From Chrysomallon squamiferum (taxonomy: Eukaryota; Mollusca; Gastropoda; Neomphalida; Peltospiridae), in contig CM022670.1 in assembly GCA_012295275.1 (NCBI GenBank), positions 36,591,768 to 36,655,767 on the forward strand: 64,000 bases of DNA. The letters are read 5' to 3'. Made by a program: the position numbers and the translations under genes. Below the pieces are notes generated by a model, which worked only from the letters and a program-made list of their open reading frames with translations, did not search any database and had not been told where the DNA came from. Below are positions 1-12,721 of this stretch, in pieces (the stretch's first letter is position 1; each line of letters starts with the position of its first letter).

Positions 1-400
1 ACTACTGTTATTAAGTATATTACAGTCCTTCTACCAATGTTATTAAGTCTATTACAATCCTCCTACTACTACTGTTATTAATTCTAATACAATCCTCCTA
101 CTACTGTTATTAAGTATACTATAATCCTTCTACTGTTGTTAAGTCTATTACAATCCTACTGCAACTATTTTTATTGTATGCTACAATCCTCCTACAACTA
201 GTTATTAAGTCTATTAGAATCATACTACTACTACTACTACTACTGTTACTAACTCTGTTAAAATCCTCCTACTACTACTATTGTTATTGTATGTTACAAT
301 CCCACTACTACTACTGTTATTAAGTATATTACAATCCTGCTATGACTACTGTTATTAAGTATATTACTGTCCTCCTACAACTACTATTATTGCTATTACA
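1..400. repeat. ACT/ATT-rich minisatellite, first copy
   Basis: Imperfect tandem units of roughly 30-40 bp contain the phrase ctattacaatcctcctacta followed by variable (cta)n and tgttattaagt. Unit length drifts and units are diverged. The same array recurs at about 7740-8310 in front of the second HtrL-like exon, so it is part of the duplicated A block. It probably lies in the intron upstream of the exon at 3237. Confidence 0.85.
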
Positions 401-1169
401 TTTTAATTTTACCTACATTTTCATGTTATCTGTTATCTTAATGTTTATTTTTATGTCTATGTGTGTTTATGCATATGCACACAAATGTGTCAGTATGTTG
501 TGTGTAAGTAAACCTAAAGTTTACATGATTTAAGTTTATACATTTATATTTTTAATGTGCTCAGTACTTCTGCTTCTACAGAAAAAGCAAAAAAGCAAAA
601 AAAAAAAAAGCAAAAAGATATAATACAATTACTGCAATGATCAAGGATGTTTATTACTGTTGTAATTCAATATTCTAATGGTCCCATTTTTGTTGTCATT
701 CATTGTTAGCATTCTTTTCACACTGACACAGTGCTAGTTTGTTGTCCTATTAATCCTTAGTTCTCCCCTGCTCAAGATTACTGTCAGTCACCGTAATGAT
801 CTTTGGGAAAAAAGCATGATTACTTTATCTAAATCATCTGTATTTCTTATCCTTGTTGCCAAGAGACACTGCATACTTGACTGCACTGTGCATTCTGACT
901 ATAAACCCACTGTAGTTTTGATTTTTAACTGTTTCAACTGTACTTGCTCCTTGAAAGACAATAAAAATGTATCTGCTGAATATTATTCAAAAATAGCAAA
1001 TCACTTATTTTATCATTGTGTTTATATTATAATTTTTTTGTTTCCATATATGGTGTGTCTGAGCTGCTCATAATGCTTCAGGTATGTGTTCATTACATGT
1101 TAGGTTATCAGATGTGTTAGAGTTTTTTGTCTAGTCATTTTGAAGATCTTTGAGAAAATGAATTTCTTT

Positions 1170-1530
1170 TGTTTGTCTGTCTGTTTATTTATTTATTTAA
1201 TTATTTAATTATTACTTCATTAATTAATTTGTTTATTTTATTTTATTTATTTAGTTTGTTTATTAATTAATTAATTTATTTATTTATTTAATTAATTATT
1301 TGTTCATTAATTATTTATTTACTTATTTATTTGTTTATTTTATTAATTAATTAATTAATTAATTTGTTTGTTTAGTTTATTAATTTATTTATTTATTTAC
1401 TTATTTATTTGTTCATTAATTAATCAATTTATTTATTTGTTTGTTTGTTTACTTGTTCATTTATTTATGTGTTTAATTGTTCATTCATTATTAATTAATT
1501 TGTTTATTTATTTATTTGCTAAACAGATTC
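1170..1530. repeat. (TTTA)n / TTAATTAA low-complexity tract
   Basis: A long run of TTTA, TTAA and TTTG tetranucleotides with no unit longer than about 5 bp. Any open frame through it is rich in Leu, Ile, Tyr and Phe and is not a gene. Confidence 0.9.
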
Positions 1531-2202
1531 ATTCCTTTTTTTTAAGCATATCATTGGCAATGGAGAACATATTAATAAAATGAAATACATGCAAAAATGA
1601 ATTGGTATGAAACTTAATTTTTTTATTCCATATTCAACTTTCAGAAGTATATTTACCCTTTCACCATATTTAGGGAATCAGAGAAGGGAAAATTTAAAAA
1701 TATTGTTCTTAATATATTTATATCATTAGCTTATGGGCAACTAAGGATAAACAGACAGAGATAAACCAGAATATGTACAAATCCTGAATCAAACAATTTA
1801 CCCCCTAGGTATGAGAAAAATTACTCCCTATAGAAACGTGTGTGTGTGTGTGCGTGTGTGTGTGTGTTTATGCATGTGTGTGTGTGTTTATGTATGTATG
1901 TGTGAATGTGTCGGGGGTATGTATATATAAACACATACAAGTATACTGAGCAACATTATTAAATGTTACCTATAATTTCTTGTACAAAGATCATATCTGA
2001 AAGGAAAGCTGTTATCTCCACACAATGATTAATAAATGAATACAAGGGTATGAACTAACCATGGTCTTCTTAACTGTACTCTTTTCTTGGCATCTTTGGG
2101 AAAAATCCCCTCCGGATGTTTTAAAAATATATATGCTTTTTTATTAATCTCATGGTTGTTTGAAAATACCTTTTAAATTATTTTGGTATAATGATTTCTT
2201 TT

Positions 2203-2302
2203 TTTGTGTGTGTGTGCGTCTGTGTTATATATATATATATATATATATATATTCACACACACACGCAAACACACACGCAAACACACACACACACACACAC
2301 AT
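2203..2302. repeat. compound (TG)n(TA)n(CA)n microsatellite
   Basis: TG-rich DNA, then (TA)n, then (CA)n. This dyad-symmetric layout could extrude a hairpin. The corresponding position of the second A block near 8310 lacks it, so the two copies differ by microsatellite expansion or loss. Confidence 0.9.
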
Positions 2303-3236
2303 ATCTGTCATTGTTTTTGTGGTGTTTCTTTATGGATATATTATTTATTTATCTTTCTGGTGATAAATTCAGACTATTTATACACATCTATGTTAAATTT
2401 TATACTTAAAATGGAATGTAATTCATCTTATCTCTCATTTTGCATATTAATTACATTCGATTTTGACTTGTAGTATTTTCACTGAATGTTACTGTTTAGC
2501 TAATAAGATTTGTATTTGATAATTAGTTTATACTAAAGCTATCACAGAAATACGGTATACGGTAAGATAATATTACTTGCATAAAATATTAAAAATAATG
2601 TAATTCGATTATACATGTATATTGAATAATGTCTTATCATTATGAGTGTGTGTGGTTGTATGTCCCTATGTATGTATCTGTAAGTATGGATGTATGTCTG
2701 TGTGTGTGTGGTCTTCGGATTTATTTTCTTTATCTTCAACACAACCTTCAAGAGTTAAAAACCAGAATAGGACCTTGATTAACAGAATAACAAAGGTGTC
2801 TATCAGTTCTAGTTCATTTAACTGCAAAAGTTTTAAACTAATAAGATTGATTGGTACTTATATTCTAACACTGTAAATTTAATGATTTTAATATTGTAAA
2901 ACTGCAGTTGTAATAATTTTAATATTTTTAATGTATCACTCTAATTTTAATAATGTTAATCTTTTGAATATTATATTATAATTTAACTTTTTTTTTGTTT
3001 TGTTTAAATATTATTACACTATAATTTTAATACTTTTAATATCATAATATTGCAACACTGTAATTTTCCTATAATTTTATAACACTCTAGGGTGTTATTA
3101 AATTGAAGGTTACACTTTTTGGAAAATGACAAAAATGTTTTATTTATTTATTTTATTTTATCTTATCTTATCTTATCTTATCTTATCTTATCTTATAAAT
3201 AAAATATATATATATTTATTTATTTATTTATTTCAG

Positions 3237-4012
3237 GTTCCTATACTTTCACTGTTGTCACATCACTCATAGACATAGGACGTGGAAACTGGAGCGCCCA
3301 GAAAAGAACATACAATGACTATCTGATGTTTATGTCTCAGCTGTTAAAACTTGACGTCAACCTCGTTGTGTTCATAGAGACCAAGGGACGACCATTTGTC
3401 GAGTGGATGAGGCGAGGAAGGGAGAACAGGACGTTAATTTTACCAATCCAGCTGCGAGATCTTCCTTACTACAAACACAGAGCAAGAATGGAGGCCATTA
3501 TGAAGAGTCCGGAATACAAACGAGACAACGAACTGCTGTCTAATGGCGACCATTGCGAGGCAACAGTTCCAGAATATGATATCGTCCAGCTTTCAAAAAT
3601 TCATTTAGTCCAGGAGGCAATCCGCCTCAACCCTTTTAATTCGACTTATTTTTTCTGGATTGATGGTGGATACGGCCATGGAAAGGCAGACGTCTATCCG
3701 TCAGACGGTATTTGGAAACCAGCGATCAAATATCACGATAAAGTAATGTTATTACAGCTAAATTCCATAGATGAATGGGAACATGTAGACGATCTTCACA
3801 AGAAAAACATCAATGTTTTGGCTGGGGGAGTTTTCGGTGGAGGAATACGCGTTCTCGTGAGTTATAAAGAACAGCATGTAAAACTGATAGAGGAATGGAT
3901 GAAGAAAGGAATTATCGATGACGACCAAACCGCAAATATGCAGCTGTACTTCCAAAACAGATCTATGTTTCATTTAGTTCGATGTGGGTGGTTTGACTTG
4001 TTCAAATTATGA
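3237..4012 (+). CDS. HtrL/YibB-like protein, terminal exon (copy 1)
   Basis: The exon begins after a tttatttcag acceptor at 3236. Two bases complete a split codon (phase-1 intron), then about 257 codons run to TGA at 4010-4012. The protein opens with TVVTSLIDIGRGNW, the characteristic start of the HtrL/YibB domain. It continues through a basic KRTYNDYL segment, LVVFIETKG, and an acidic/aromatic FFWIDGGYGHG motif in the middle. Near the end it has GGVFGGG and DDDQTANMQLYF. The length fits essentially the whole domain. Enterobacterial yibB/htrL is known from the neighbourhood of LPS-core genes; the animal family has no firmly established activity, and I infer a glycosyltransferase-like fold only weakly. 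The upstream exon carrying the start is not seen here. An internal ATG at 3326 would delete the conserved start motif, so it is not the natural start. The second copy, 5.9 kb downstream, is decayed. Confidence 0.85.
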
Positions 4013-4157
4013 AACCAACAACAAAAAAAACAAAAAACCTTTTTGATCCAGTAGTTACTGTCAGTCAGTTAATGCACAATCAGTTTAGAGAGTATTACTG
4101 ATACTACAAATTTATCAAAGTGGTTTTCTCAGAAGTCACGTTTAAAATCATTTACAA

Positions 4158-4191
<34 letters not shown>

Positions 4192-4196
4192 GGTGG
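4013..4196. other. 3' flank of HtrL-like copy 1
   Basis: Direct repeat of the 3' flank of copy 2 (9724-9838). A (GT)n tract with GGGT units sits at 4159-4202. No gene is seen. Confidence 0.6.
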
Positions 4197-4646
4197 GTGT
4201 GTTTGCCAATCACTTCAATAAGCCATGTTACTGCATAATTGTATCTTTAAAAGTCACGTTTTTCTCTTCATGAACAATCTCCATCTAAGGTCGTAGTTAT
4301 GTTTTGAAGTATCGTTAATACTGTAGTATCTAGCCCCTGGCACGTAAGTGAAACAAAACAAATAAAAGAAAATAAATAAAAAGAAAGAAAGAACAAAAAA
4401 TATCCTTAAAAATATGAAACTTAGCTGCTATCATTTGATAGGACTGAAACATTGAATATGTTGAGATGCATTTGGTTCTCATATTTCGTATTTTTCTAGA
4501 CTGAAATTCAATTCATTTTGCAAGTTATATCTTTCACAATATGGTTTGGGCCTCTTTTCAGATATCAAAGATCCAACCGGCTTCACATTTGAAAAATAAA
4601 TAAAAAAGATTGATGCCGACAGCGACAACAACAAAAACACACCCAA

Positions 4647-4689
<43 letters not shown>

Positions 4690-6290
4690 AACAAAAAGAA
4701 CAAACCATCAATAATAGAAATACACAATAAACGTTTAAAATAACTTTGAAAAATATATTAGTTTTAATAAGCTTACGATTTCATTTTTTAAGTTAGAACA
4801 ACAGAATGACGATAACCATTCTAATAGTTGAAAAATGTTCACAAAAACAATAAAAACAACGACTACATCGACAACAAACAAATTAAATAATAAAGTTGCA
4901 GCAGTACATAATGTTATTTACTGAATTATATTTAAAACTATTTAAAACACGACTATATCCCATAAAGGTTCAAGTCTGGGAAGTCAACAGAAAATACGAT
5001 CAGCGTGATGAAGAATTAATTTCGTTTTCCCAACTAGATTTGGTTGGGAATACGACCCGTAATCTGCGAATTGTAATATAGATGTTTTGACGATTGTGCC
5101 AAATGATTAAGAGTAATTGAATATGCTTACACTTTTGGTTGCTCTAGTGCATACCCAACAACATTAAATAAATTAATCTGCAAATATTTAGCTCGTGTAT
5201 TTATTAAAAAAAAAAAAAAAAAAAAAAAAGAAAAAAGAAAAAAAAAAAGAAGATATTTTTATGAATTCAGAGCGCAGACATTGCTTAAAATAAACAGCTA
5301 TTCATTCAGTAGTCACTCAGTTTCCGACGGGTCACCGATTGTTAAATATACTTAGAACAATAATTATTATTTTCATTTACTCAAACACTCGTTTGTTATC
5401 GCTATAATCATACAGCTTTGTGAATATTTTTATGTTCTGCTTCAGTGAGCAGCAATGTCTGCTTGGGCGAAATAAAACTTTTCGTTTTTACCAGACAGAC
5501 ATGATCAAACTTGTCTTTGCCATAACTATTTCTTTCATAACTAAGGTGTATCTCATTTTATTTATAACTAAAGTGTTTTTTATGATCTATAAGACTTTTC
5601 CCCCTGAACGTGACCTCCCTATTTTTATTTTATTTTATTTATTTATTTATTTATTATTATTTATTTTGTTATGTACATCATCTCGAATTGTACATTAATG
5701 ACGAAAGAACAAACAACATGCAGATATTCAGAAATCCGGTAAGGGCTTAAACTGCAAAGTTGCCATATCAGGTATTGTTTTCTGCATGGTCCGAACTCTA
5801 GGAAAGGTGTTTTGATAAAAAGTACCGGTCGAAATTATATAAAGTATAACTTTTATACGTAATGCGATTGACTTTTCAGTTTTTTTAAAGTTTCACAACT
5901 CAGTATAATTATATGCAATAAAGAGTTACTTCCCATTGCGCTTTTCTTCTCTTTTGGAATTAAAGACGTATGCTTGAGTGATTCGTAACAAAAATTAAAT
6001 TACTGAGTTCCATTGTCAAAAAGGATCAAATTCAAACTGTGAACACGCACACAATAAAGTAAAAATAAATTACAAAATTAAAAATAATTCATCTGACGTT
6101 TATAAAATATTGTTTAAAGATAATGTTATAGACAAATCATCCAAATTCTGTCTTTATAAAATTTACAAGACAGCGTATCAATATTAAGGAGATAAATATT
6201 TTCTAATGATTGTTGCACAATGCTTTTCTGTCTGATGAATTATTTGCTGTAATCAAACAAATGGTGGATTTCGTTCCTTAATGATTATCA
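4197..6290 (+). repeat. left arm of ~2 kb inverted repeat
   Basis: This stretch reappears in reverse complement at about 9862-12296. Anchors: caatcacttcaataagcc-type sequence at the left edge, the block around 4480-4560, 5390-5480 (cagctttgtgaatattttta) and 6180-6287. The arms differ by many substitutions and indels, for example (CA)n at 4651-4685 only here, so the duplication is not recent. No intact gene is seen. Short open frames at 4896-5081 and 5420-5698 end in low complexity or lack family features. Confidence 0.85.
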
Positions 6291-6299
6291 AAATAATAA

Positions 6300-6484
6300 C
6301 TAAATACAAAAGTTCCTTTTATAACTGAGTGATTTCGCCGGATTTTTAAAATGAAATTGGAATATGTAAGGGAGAATATGTTCGTATCAACACAGTTTCG
6401 CATAAACGCTAAACAAACAATAATAATATATAGCAAAAGGAACCTCGGGATAACTTTTTTATTTTTATTTTTATTCTTATTCTT

Positions 6485-6516
<32 letters not shown>

Positions 6517-6840
6517 TATTTTATTAGTAGTATTTTTTATTAAGCTAAAGCATGAGACGTTTAAACTATTAAACATATAAAATATTACCGCTGTAATTTA
6601 TGACTATAGCGATACATAAGAGTTATTTATAGGAAAGTGGCATCAATGAACAGTTTCTGTTAACGACAGATATATGATTTAAAAAAAAAAAAAATCCAAC
6701 TAGAATCTACGATGCACGACGAGAAAGTGATAATGTACGATAACTATAGCATAATTATCTTTTCTAAACTACGAGTGTACTGACAATTATTACAAGAGTC
6801 TGTTGATGTTCTTCTGAAACCTTGGAAACGGCCGAAAAGT
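6300..6840 (+). repeat. block C, direct repeat (first copy)
   Basis: Contains agttccttttataactgagt at its left edge, a (TTTA)n tract at 6486-6520, and tgagacgtttaaactattaa. The same order recurs directly at about 12303-12720, up to the assembly gap. It lies just upstream of the candidate HtrL-like first exon, so it may include that gene's promoter. I can point to no specific core promoter element. Confidence 0.75.
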
Positions 6841-7145
6841 CCGACGGTCATCAAAGCGTGACAATTGTATTCTTTAGAAATCTCTCAACTGGTAGCGATT
6901 CAGCATTTCCACGTCGCACCGATTTAACCAAATCTTTCATAGCGTTTCCACGTGATATTTGATGGTTTTCTGAAGACCAGGTGCTCGATCAACATCCACA
7001 CAGGCCGTAAAAAATCCAAAACAAAATAAAACAACAGTGATATAAAAAAAAAAGTGCTGTGCTAACACGGCGAGTTTATTCGGGTATCTGTAAATTGACA
7101 TACCTACACGTATTTGTTTTCCAGCGGATCGGAAGGATCTTCAGA

Positions 7146-7254
7146 ATGATTTCGTTTAACCGTTCACGTTTCACTTTAACCACGAAAGTGATGTTCATGG
7201 TCGGGATTGTGTTTGTTTTAGTTACAGCTCTTTACTCGAACAATATTTACCATC
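7146..7254 (+). CDS. candidate first exon of HtrL-like copy 2 (signal anchor)
   Basis: From ATG at 7146 the frame reads a short basic cytoplasmic segment (RSRFTLTTK) followed by a hydrophobic run, VMFMVGIVFVLVTALY, as in a type II signal anchor. Possible donors at 7255, 7261, 7267 and 7270 are all GT dinucleotides in phase 1. That matches the two-base start of the exon at 9145, which begins with the conserved HtrL/YibB opening. I chose 7255 arbitrarily among these weak donors. A membrane anchor followed by a lumenal domain would suit a Golgi/ER-resident enzyme, but the link between the two exons is inference. The downstream exon is broken, so if they were once one gene it is no longer functional. 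Confidence 0.4.
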
Positions 7255-7299
7255 GTTTATGTTGCTGTAGTACTTTTGGTTTAAGAATCTATTCTTATC

Positions 7300-8300
7300 G
7301 TTTTTAATTGGATGTAGTATTATTTGTTCGTTTTATAAAATTTTGTTCAAATCAACTTCTCGGCTCGTCTTGACTACTACTACCTCTGCTGCTGCCACTA
7401 CTATTACTAATGCAACTACTATCTCTATTTGTTGTTATAATACTTCTACTCCTACTATTACAGGTGTTACTAAGTCTACTGCTTCTCTCCATTCTATTGC
7501 TACTACTGTTACTGCTGTTGCTGCTACTTCAACTATTCAGCAACAGCTATTACCATTAGTGAATCTAAAATAATATTAGAATTGTAAATATATACAGGAA
7601 ACGACCTAGTGGTTAGTTCAGCCTTGAAGTAACCACAGAAAACACTTTGACAATTCAGTAACAATACTCTATAGAACATTTATTTTTGAACCTCCAGGAT
7701 CTAAATGGCTAATAGTCCTACTATTACAACTGTTAATTTGATTATTATCCTAAAGTAACAACAGTTATTAAGTCTGTTACACTCCTCCTACTACTACTGT
7801 TATTAACTCTATTACAGTCCTACTTTATTGTCTGTTACAATCCTCCTACTACTACTATTGTTACTGTATGTTACAATCCTACTACTACTACTACTGTTAT
7901 TAAGTATATTACAATACTGCTCTGACTACTGTTATTAAGTATATTATAGTCCTCCTATCAATGTTATTAAGTCTATTACAATCGTGCTACTACTACTGTT
8001 ATTAAGTCTATTACAATCCTCCTACTACTACTGATCTTAACTCTATTACAATCCTTCTACTACTGTTATTGAGTCTATTACAATCCTCCTACTACTGTTA
8101 CTAACTCTATTACAGTCCTCCTACTACTGTTATTAAGTCTATTACAATCCTCCTACTACTACTGATCTTAAGTCTATTACAGTCCTTCTACTGTTGTGAA
8201 GTCTATTACAATCCTACTACTACTATTGTTATTGTATGGTACAATCCTCCTACAACTACAGTTATTAAGTCTATTAGAATCCTTCTACTCTTATTAAGTC
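7300..8300. repeat. ACT-rich tract and second minisatellite array
   Basis: 7343-7573 is threonine/serine-coding ACT/GCT low complexity. 7740-8310 repeats the minisatellite seen at 1-400, with units containing ctattacaatcctcctacta. Beyond about 8310 the sequence rejoins the unique intron also seen at 2310. This supports 7740-9840 being a direct duplicate of 1-4130. Confidence 0.8.
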
Positions 8301-9144
8301 TATTACAATCTCACTGTGATTGTTTTCGTGGTGTTTCTTTATGGATATTTTATTTATTTATCTTTCTGGTGATAAATTCAGACTATTTATACACATCCAT
8401 ATTAAATTTTAAAATGGAATGTAATTCATCTTATCTCTCATTTTGCATATTAGTTACATTCGATTTTGAATTGTATTTTCACTGAATGTTACTGTTTAGC
8501 TAATAAGACTTGTATTTGATAATTAGTTTATACTAAAGCTATCACAGAAATACGGTGTACGGTAAGATAATATTACTTGCATAAAATATTTAAAATAATG
8601 TAATCCGATTATACATGTATATTGAATAATGTCTTATAATTATGAGTGTGTGTGTGCCTATGTATGTATGTGTAAGTATGGATGTACGTGTGTGTGTGTG
8701 GTCTTCGGATTTATTTTCTTTATCTTCAACACAACATTCAAGAGTTAAAAACCAGAATAGGACCTTGATTAACAGAATAACAAAGGTGTCTATGAATGCC
8801 AGTTAATTTAACTGCATATGTTTTAAATTTAATAAGATTGATTGGTATTTATATTGTAACACTGTAAATTTAATGATTTTAATAATATAATATTGTAAAA
8901 CTGCAGTTGTGATAATTTTAATATTTCTAATGTAACACTGTAATTTTAATAATGTTAATCTTTTGAATATTATAATATTGTAAAAAAAAAATTGATTTTT
9001 TCTTAATTTTAATACTTTTAATATCATAATATTGCAACACTGTAATTTTAATATAATTTTATAACGGTGTATGTTTATTAAATTGAATGTTATAGTTTTT
9101 AGAAAATCACAAAAATTATTTACTTATTTATTTATTTATTTCAG

Positions 9145-9723
9145 GTTCCTATACTTTCACTGTTGTCACATCACTCATAGACATAGGACGTGGAAACTGG
9201 AGCGCTCAGAAAAGAACATACAATGACTATCTGATGTTTATGTCTCAGCTGTTAAAACTTGACGTCAACCTCGTTGTGTTCATAGAGACCAAGGGACGAC
9301 CATTTGTCGAGTGGATGAGGCGAGGAAGGGAGAACAGGACGTTAATTTTACCAATCCAGCTGCGAGATCTTCCTTACTAAAACACAGAGCAAGAATGGAG
9401 GCCATTATGAAAACGTCTATCCGTCAGATGGTATTTGGAAACCAGCGATCAAATATCACGATAAAGTAATGTTATTACAGCTAAATTCCATAGATGTAGA
9501 CGATATTCACAAGAAAAACGTCAATGTTTTGGCTGGGGGAGTTTTCGGTGGAGGAATACGCGTTCTCGTGAGTTATAAAGAACAGCATGTAAAACTGATA
9601 GAGGAATGGATGAAGAAAGGAATTATCGATGACGACCAAACCGCAAATATGCAGCTGTACTTCCAAAACAGATCTATGTTTCATTTATTTCGATGTGGGT
9701 GGTTTGACTTGTTCAAATTATGA
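9145..9723 (+). pseudogene. HtrL/YibB-like terminal exon, copy 2 (decayed)
   Basis: This is a near-identical duplicate of the exon at 3237-4012, after the same tttatttcag acceptor. It is disabled by three deletions. One base lost near 9380 turns Tyr-Tyr-Lys codons into TAC TAA, a stop. About 184 bp is missing after the gccattatgaa block at about 9410. This removes the middle of the domain, including the FFWIDGGYGHG segment. A further 12 bp is missing at about 9497. The remaining 3' third is conserved to the same TGA. Total length is 579 bp against 776 bp in copy 1. Loss of the central motif makes a functional product unlikely. Confidence 0.85.
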
Positions 9724-9861
9724 AAACAACAACAAAAAAAACAAAAAACCTTTTTGATCCAGTAGTTACTGTCAGTGAATTAATGCACAATGAATATAGA
9801 GAGTATTACTGATACTACAAATTTATCGCAGTGGTTATAATGTATTTAATTATTATTTTTT

Positions 9862-12296
9862 AGTCATTAAGGAATGAAATCGACCGTTTGTTTTATTACA
9901 TCAAATAATTCATCAGACAGAAAAGCATTGTGCAACAATCATTAGAAAATGTTTTCTAAAATATTTATCTCCTTAATATTGATACGCTGACTTGTAAATT
10001 TTATAAAAACAGAATTTGGATGATTTATTTATAACATTATCGATAAACAACATTAGATAAACGTCAAATGAATTATTTTTGATTCTGTAATTTCTTTTTA
10101 CTTTATTATTGTGCGTGTTCACAGTTTGAATTTGATCCTTTTTGACAACGGAACTCAGTAATTTAATTTTTGTTACGAATCACTCAAGCATACGTCTTTA
10201 ATTCCAAAAGAGAAGACGAAAAGCGCAATGGGAAGTAACTCTTTATTGCATATAATTACACTGAGTTGTGAAACTTTAAAAACTGAAAAGTCAGTCGCGT
10301 TACGTATAAAAGTTATACTTTACGTAATTTCGACTGGTACTTTTTATCAAAACACCTTTCCTAGAGTTCGGACCGTGCAGAAAACAGTACCTGATATGGT
10401 AACTTTGCAGTTTAAGCCCTTACTGAATTTCAGAATAACTGCATGTTGTTTGTTCTTTCGTCATTAATGTACAATTCGAGATGGTGTATATAAAAAAAAT
10501 AATAATAATAAATAAATAAATAAATAAATGAATAAAAATAGCAAGGTCACGTTTATCTTATAAAATCTAGTTTTTATTGTAGACGGTTACTTGAATATGT
10601 CTAGGTTTTTTTTTTGATGGGGTTGGGAGAGATTATTATTTTTTTTATTATTATTATTTTTAAATAAATAGTAAAAATATATTCATCCTACATGTCTGAT
10701 TGCTAACGGTCTTTGAAACAGAATTTACGACTAAAAGAAAAAGTAACAACACAAACACAAAAGATATCTAAGAGGTCAAAAAAAAAAAAAATGAAATAGA
10801 AAAACAAAATAATTATTGTTAGTATGGGTTTTGAAAATCACAACAGAAAATAGTTATTATTTGATATTATTTAAAATTTATTTAGCCATTCTGATCACGT
10901 TTTTTTTTTACCGTCTGTTTTTTTTTTTTTTTTTTTTGGACTTTTCTTTTAACCGCACCAGTATATTATTAATGTAATAAGTTAATTTGGGACCAGTCAA
11001 GTTAATCCGAATCGATCGATTACTTCAGTCGCTGTTTGTCTATTATTTACAGTTCTGCATCATTAATTATACAACACTTTTACCGTAAGCAGCTGTGATA
11101 ATGTCCTTAACAATCTGTTATCGAGGTCAGACAGCTAGATATATAAAATATAGTTACAATAGTTGTATCAGAGGCGGGACGAAGTCTTATAGATCATTAA
11201 AAACACTTTAATTATAAATAAAATGAAATACAACTTAGTTATGATAGAAATAGTTATGCCAAAGACAAGTTTGATCGTATGTCTGGTGCTTAAATACCAT
11301 TAAGATTAGTCGTGCATTTTCAACTAATAATTAACAGTAATAACATAAAAGAGGTTTTATTTCGCCCAAACAGACATTGCTGCTCACTGAAGCAGAACAT
11401 AAAAATATTCACAAAGCTGTATGATTATAGCGATAACAAACGAGTGCTTGAGTAATATACATAACATTTTCCGCTCTAAGTACATTTAACAATCGGTGAC
11501 CCGTCGGAAACTGCGTGACTACCGAATGAATAGGTGTTTATTTTAAGCAATGTCTGCGCTCTGTATTCATAAAAATATCTTCTTTTTTTTTCTTTTCTTT
11601 TTTTTTAAAAGTTTAATAAATACACGAGCTAAATATTTCCAGATTAATTTATTTAATGTTGTTGGGTATGCACAGGAGCAACCAAAAGTGTAGGCATATT
11701 CAATTACTCTTAATAATTTGGCAGAATCGTCAAAACATCTGTATTACAATTTGTAGGTTTCGGATCGTATTCCCAACCAAATCTTTATCACACTGATTGT
11801 ATTTTCAGTTGAATTCCCAGACTTGAACTTTTATGGGATATAGTCGTGTTTTAAATAGTTTTAAATATAATTCAGTAAATAACATTATGTACTGCTGCAC
11901 CTTTGTTATTTAATTTTGATTGGGTGTTTTTGTTGTTGTTGTTGACAGCATCAGTGGTTTTTGTTATTCAGATGTCAAGCCGGTTGGATCTTTGATATCT
12001 AAAAAGAGGTCCAAACCATGTTGTGAAAGATATAACTTTCAAAATGAATTGAATTTCAGTCTAGAAAAATACGAAATATGAGAACCAAATGCATATCAAC
12101 ACAGTTAATGTTTCAGTCCTATCAAATGATAGCAGCTAAGTTTCATACTTTTCGGGTTTTTTATTTGTTTTTGTTTGTTTGTTTCATAACAGACCTTAGA
12201 CGAAGATTGTTCATGAAGAGAAAAACGTGACTGTGAAAGATAAAATTACGCAGTAACATAGACGGATTATTGGAGCGATTGGCAAACACACACACA
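9862..12296 (-). repeat. right arm of ~2 kb inverted repeat
   Basis: Reverse complement of 4197-6290. For example, gaacataaaaatattcacaa near 11393 is the complement of the 5400-5450 block, and the 12000-12110 block mirrors 4480-4560. It is somewhat longer than the left arm because of AT-rich insertions around 10600-11000. No gene is seen. An open frame at 10228-10467 is spurious: it carries no recognisable domain, and its counterpart in the other arm is not open. Confidence 0.85.
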
Positions 12297-12302
12297 AGTG
12301 TT

Positions 12303-12720
12303 TGTAAATACAAAAGTCCCTTTTATTACTGAGTGATTTCGCAGGATTTAAAAAAATAAAATTGGGATAGGTAAGGGGGAATATGTTCGTACCAACACAG
12401 TTATGTATAAAAGCTAAACAAACAATAATAATATATAGCATTTATATTTATTTATTTATATTTATATTTTATTATTATTAGCATTAAGCTAAAGCATGAG
12501 ACGTTTAAACTATTAAACATACAAAATATTACCGCTGTAATTTATGACATAGATAGCGGTAGACGAGAGTTATTTATAGGAAAGGGGCATCAATGAACAG
12601 TTTCTGTTAAAGAGAGATATACAATTTAAAAGAAAAGAAAAAGAATACTACGATTCACACGAGAAAGAGTCCATTGATGTTTTCTGAAACCTTGAAACGG
12701 CCAGAAACGTCCACGTTGTC
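12303..12720 (+). repeat. block C, direct repeat (second copy, cut by gap)
   Basis: Directly repeats 6303-6840, including tgagacgtttaaactattaa, with small indels. It is interrupted by the run of N. A further HtrL-like first exon would be expected shortly to the right if the duplication continued, but that position is gap. Confidence 0.75.
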
Positions 12721-12721
12721 C

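Larger units (their letters stand above)
401..3236 (+). other. probable intron / 5' region of HtrL-like copy 1
   Basis: I see no convincing coding sequence here. The stretch holds (TTTA)n-type low complexity at about 1170-1530, GT-rich DNA at 1838-1910, a compound TG/TA/CA microsatellite at 2203-2302 and (TCTTA)n at 3160-3196. From about 2310 onward it matches the intron preceding the second HtrL-like exon (8310-9144). It ends in a polypyrimidine-like tttatttcag acceptor at 3236. The matching first exon is not visible in this copy and may lie left of the window. Confidence 0.6.

Noticed and set aside
1-400. Regularly spaced repeats resembling a CRISPR array
   Set aside because: Units are diverged, of variable length, with (cta)n spacers of low complexity. 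The setting is an animal intron, so this is a minisatellite.
7343-7573. Open frame rich in Thr, Ser and Ala
   Set aside because: Arises from (act)n and (gct)n low complexity next to the minisatellite; no domain, no splice context, not conserved in the other copy.
10228-10467. 79-codon frame in the right inverted arm
   Set aside because: The homologous stretch in the left arm does not keep the frame open, and no family is recognised.
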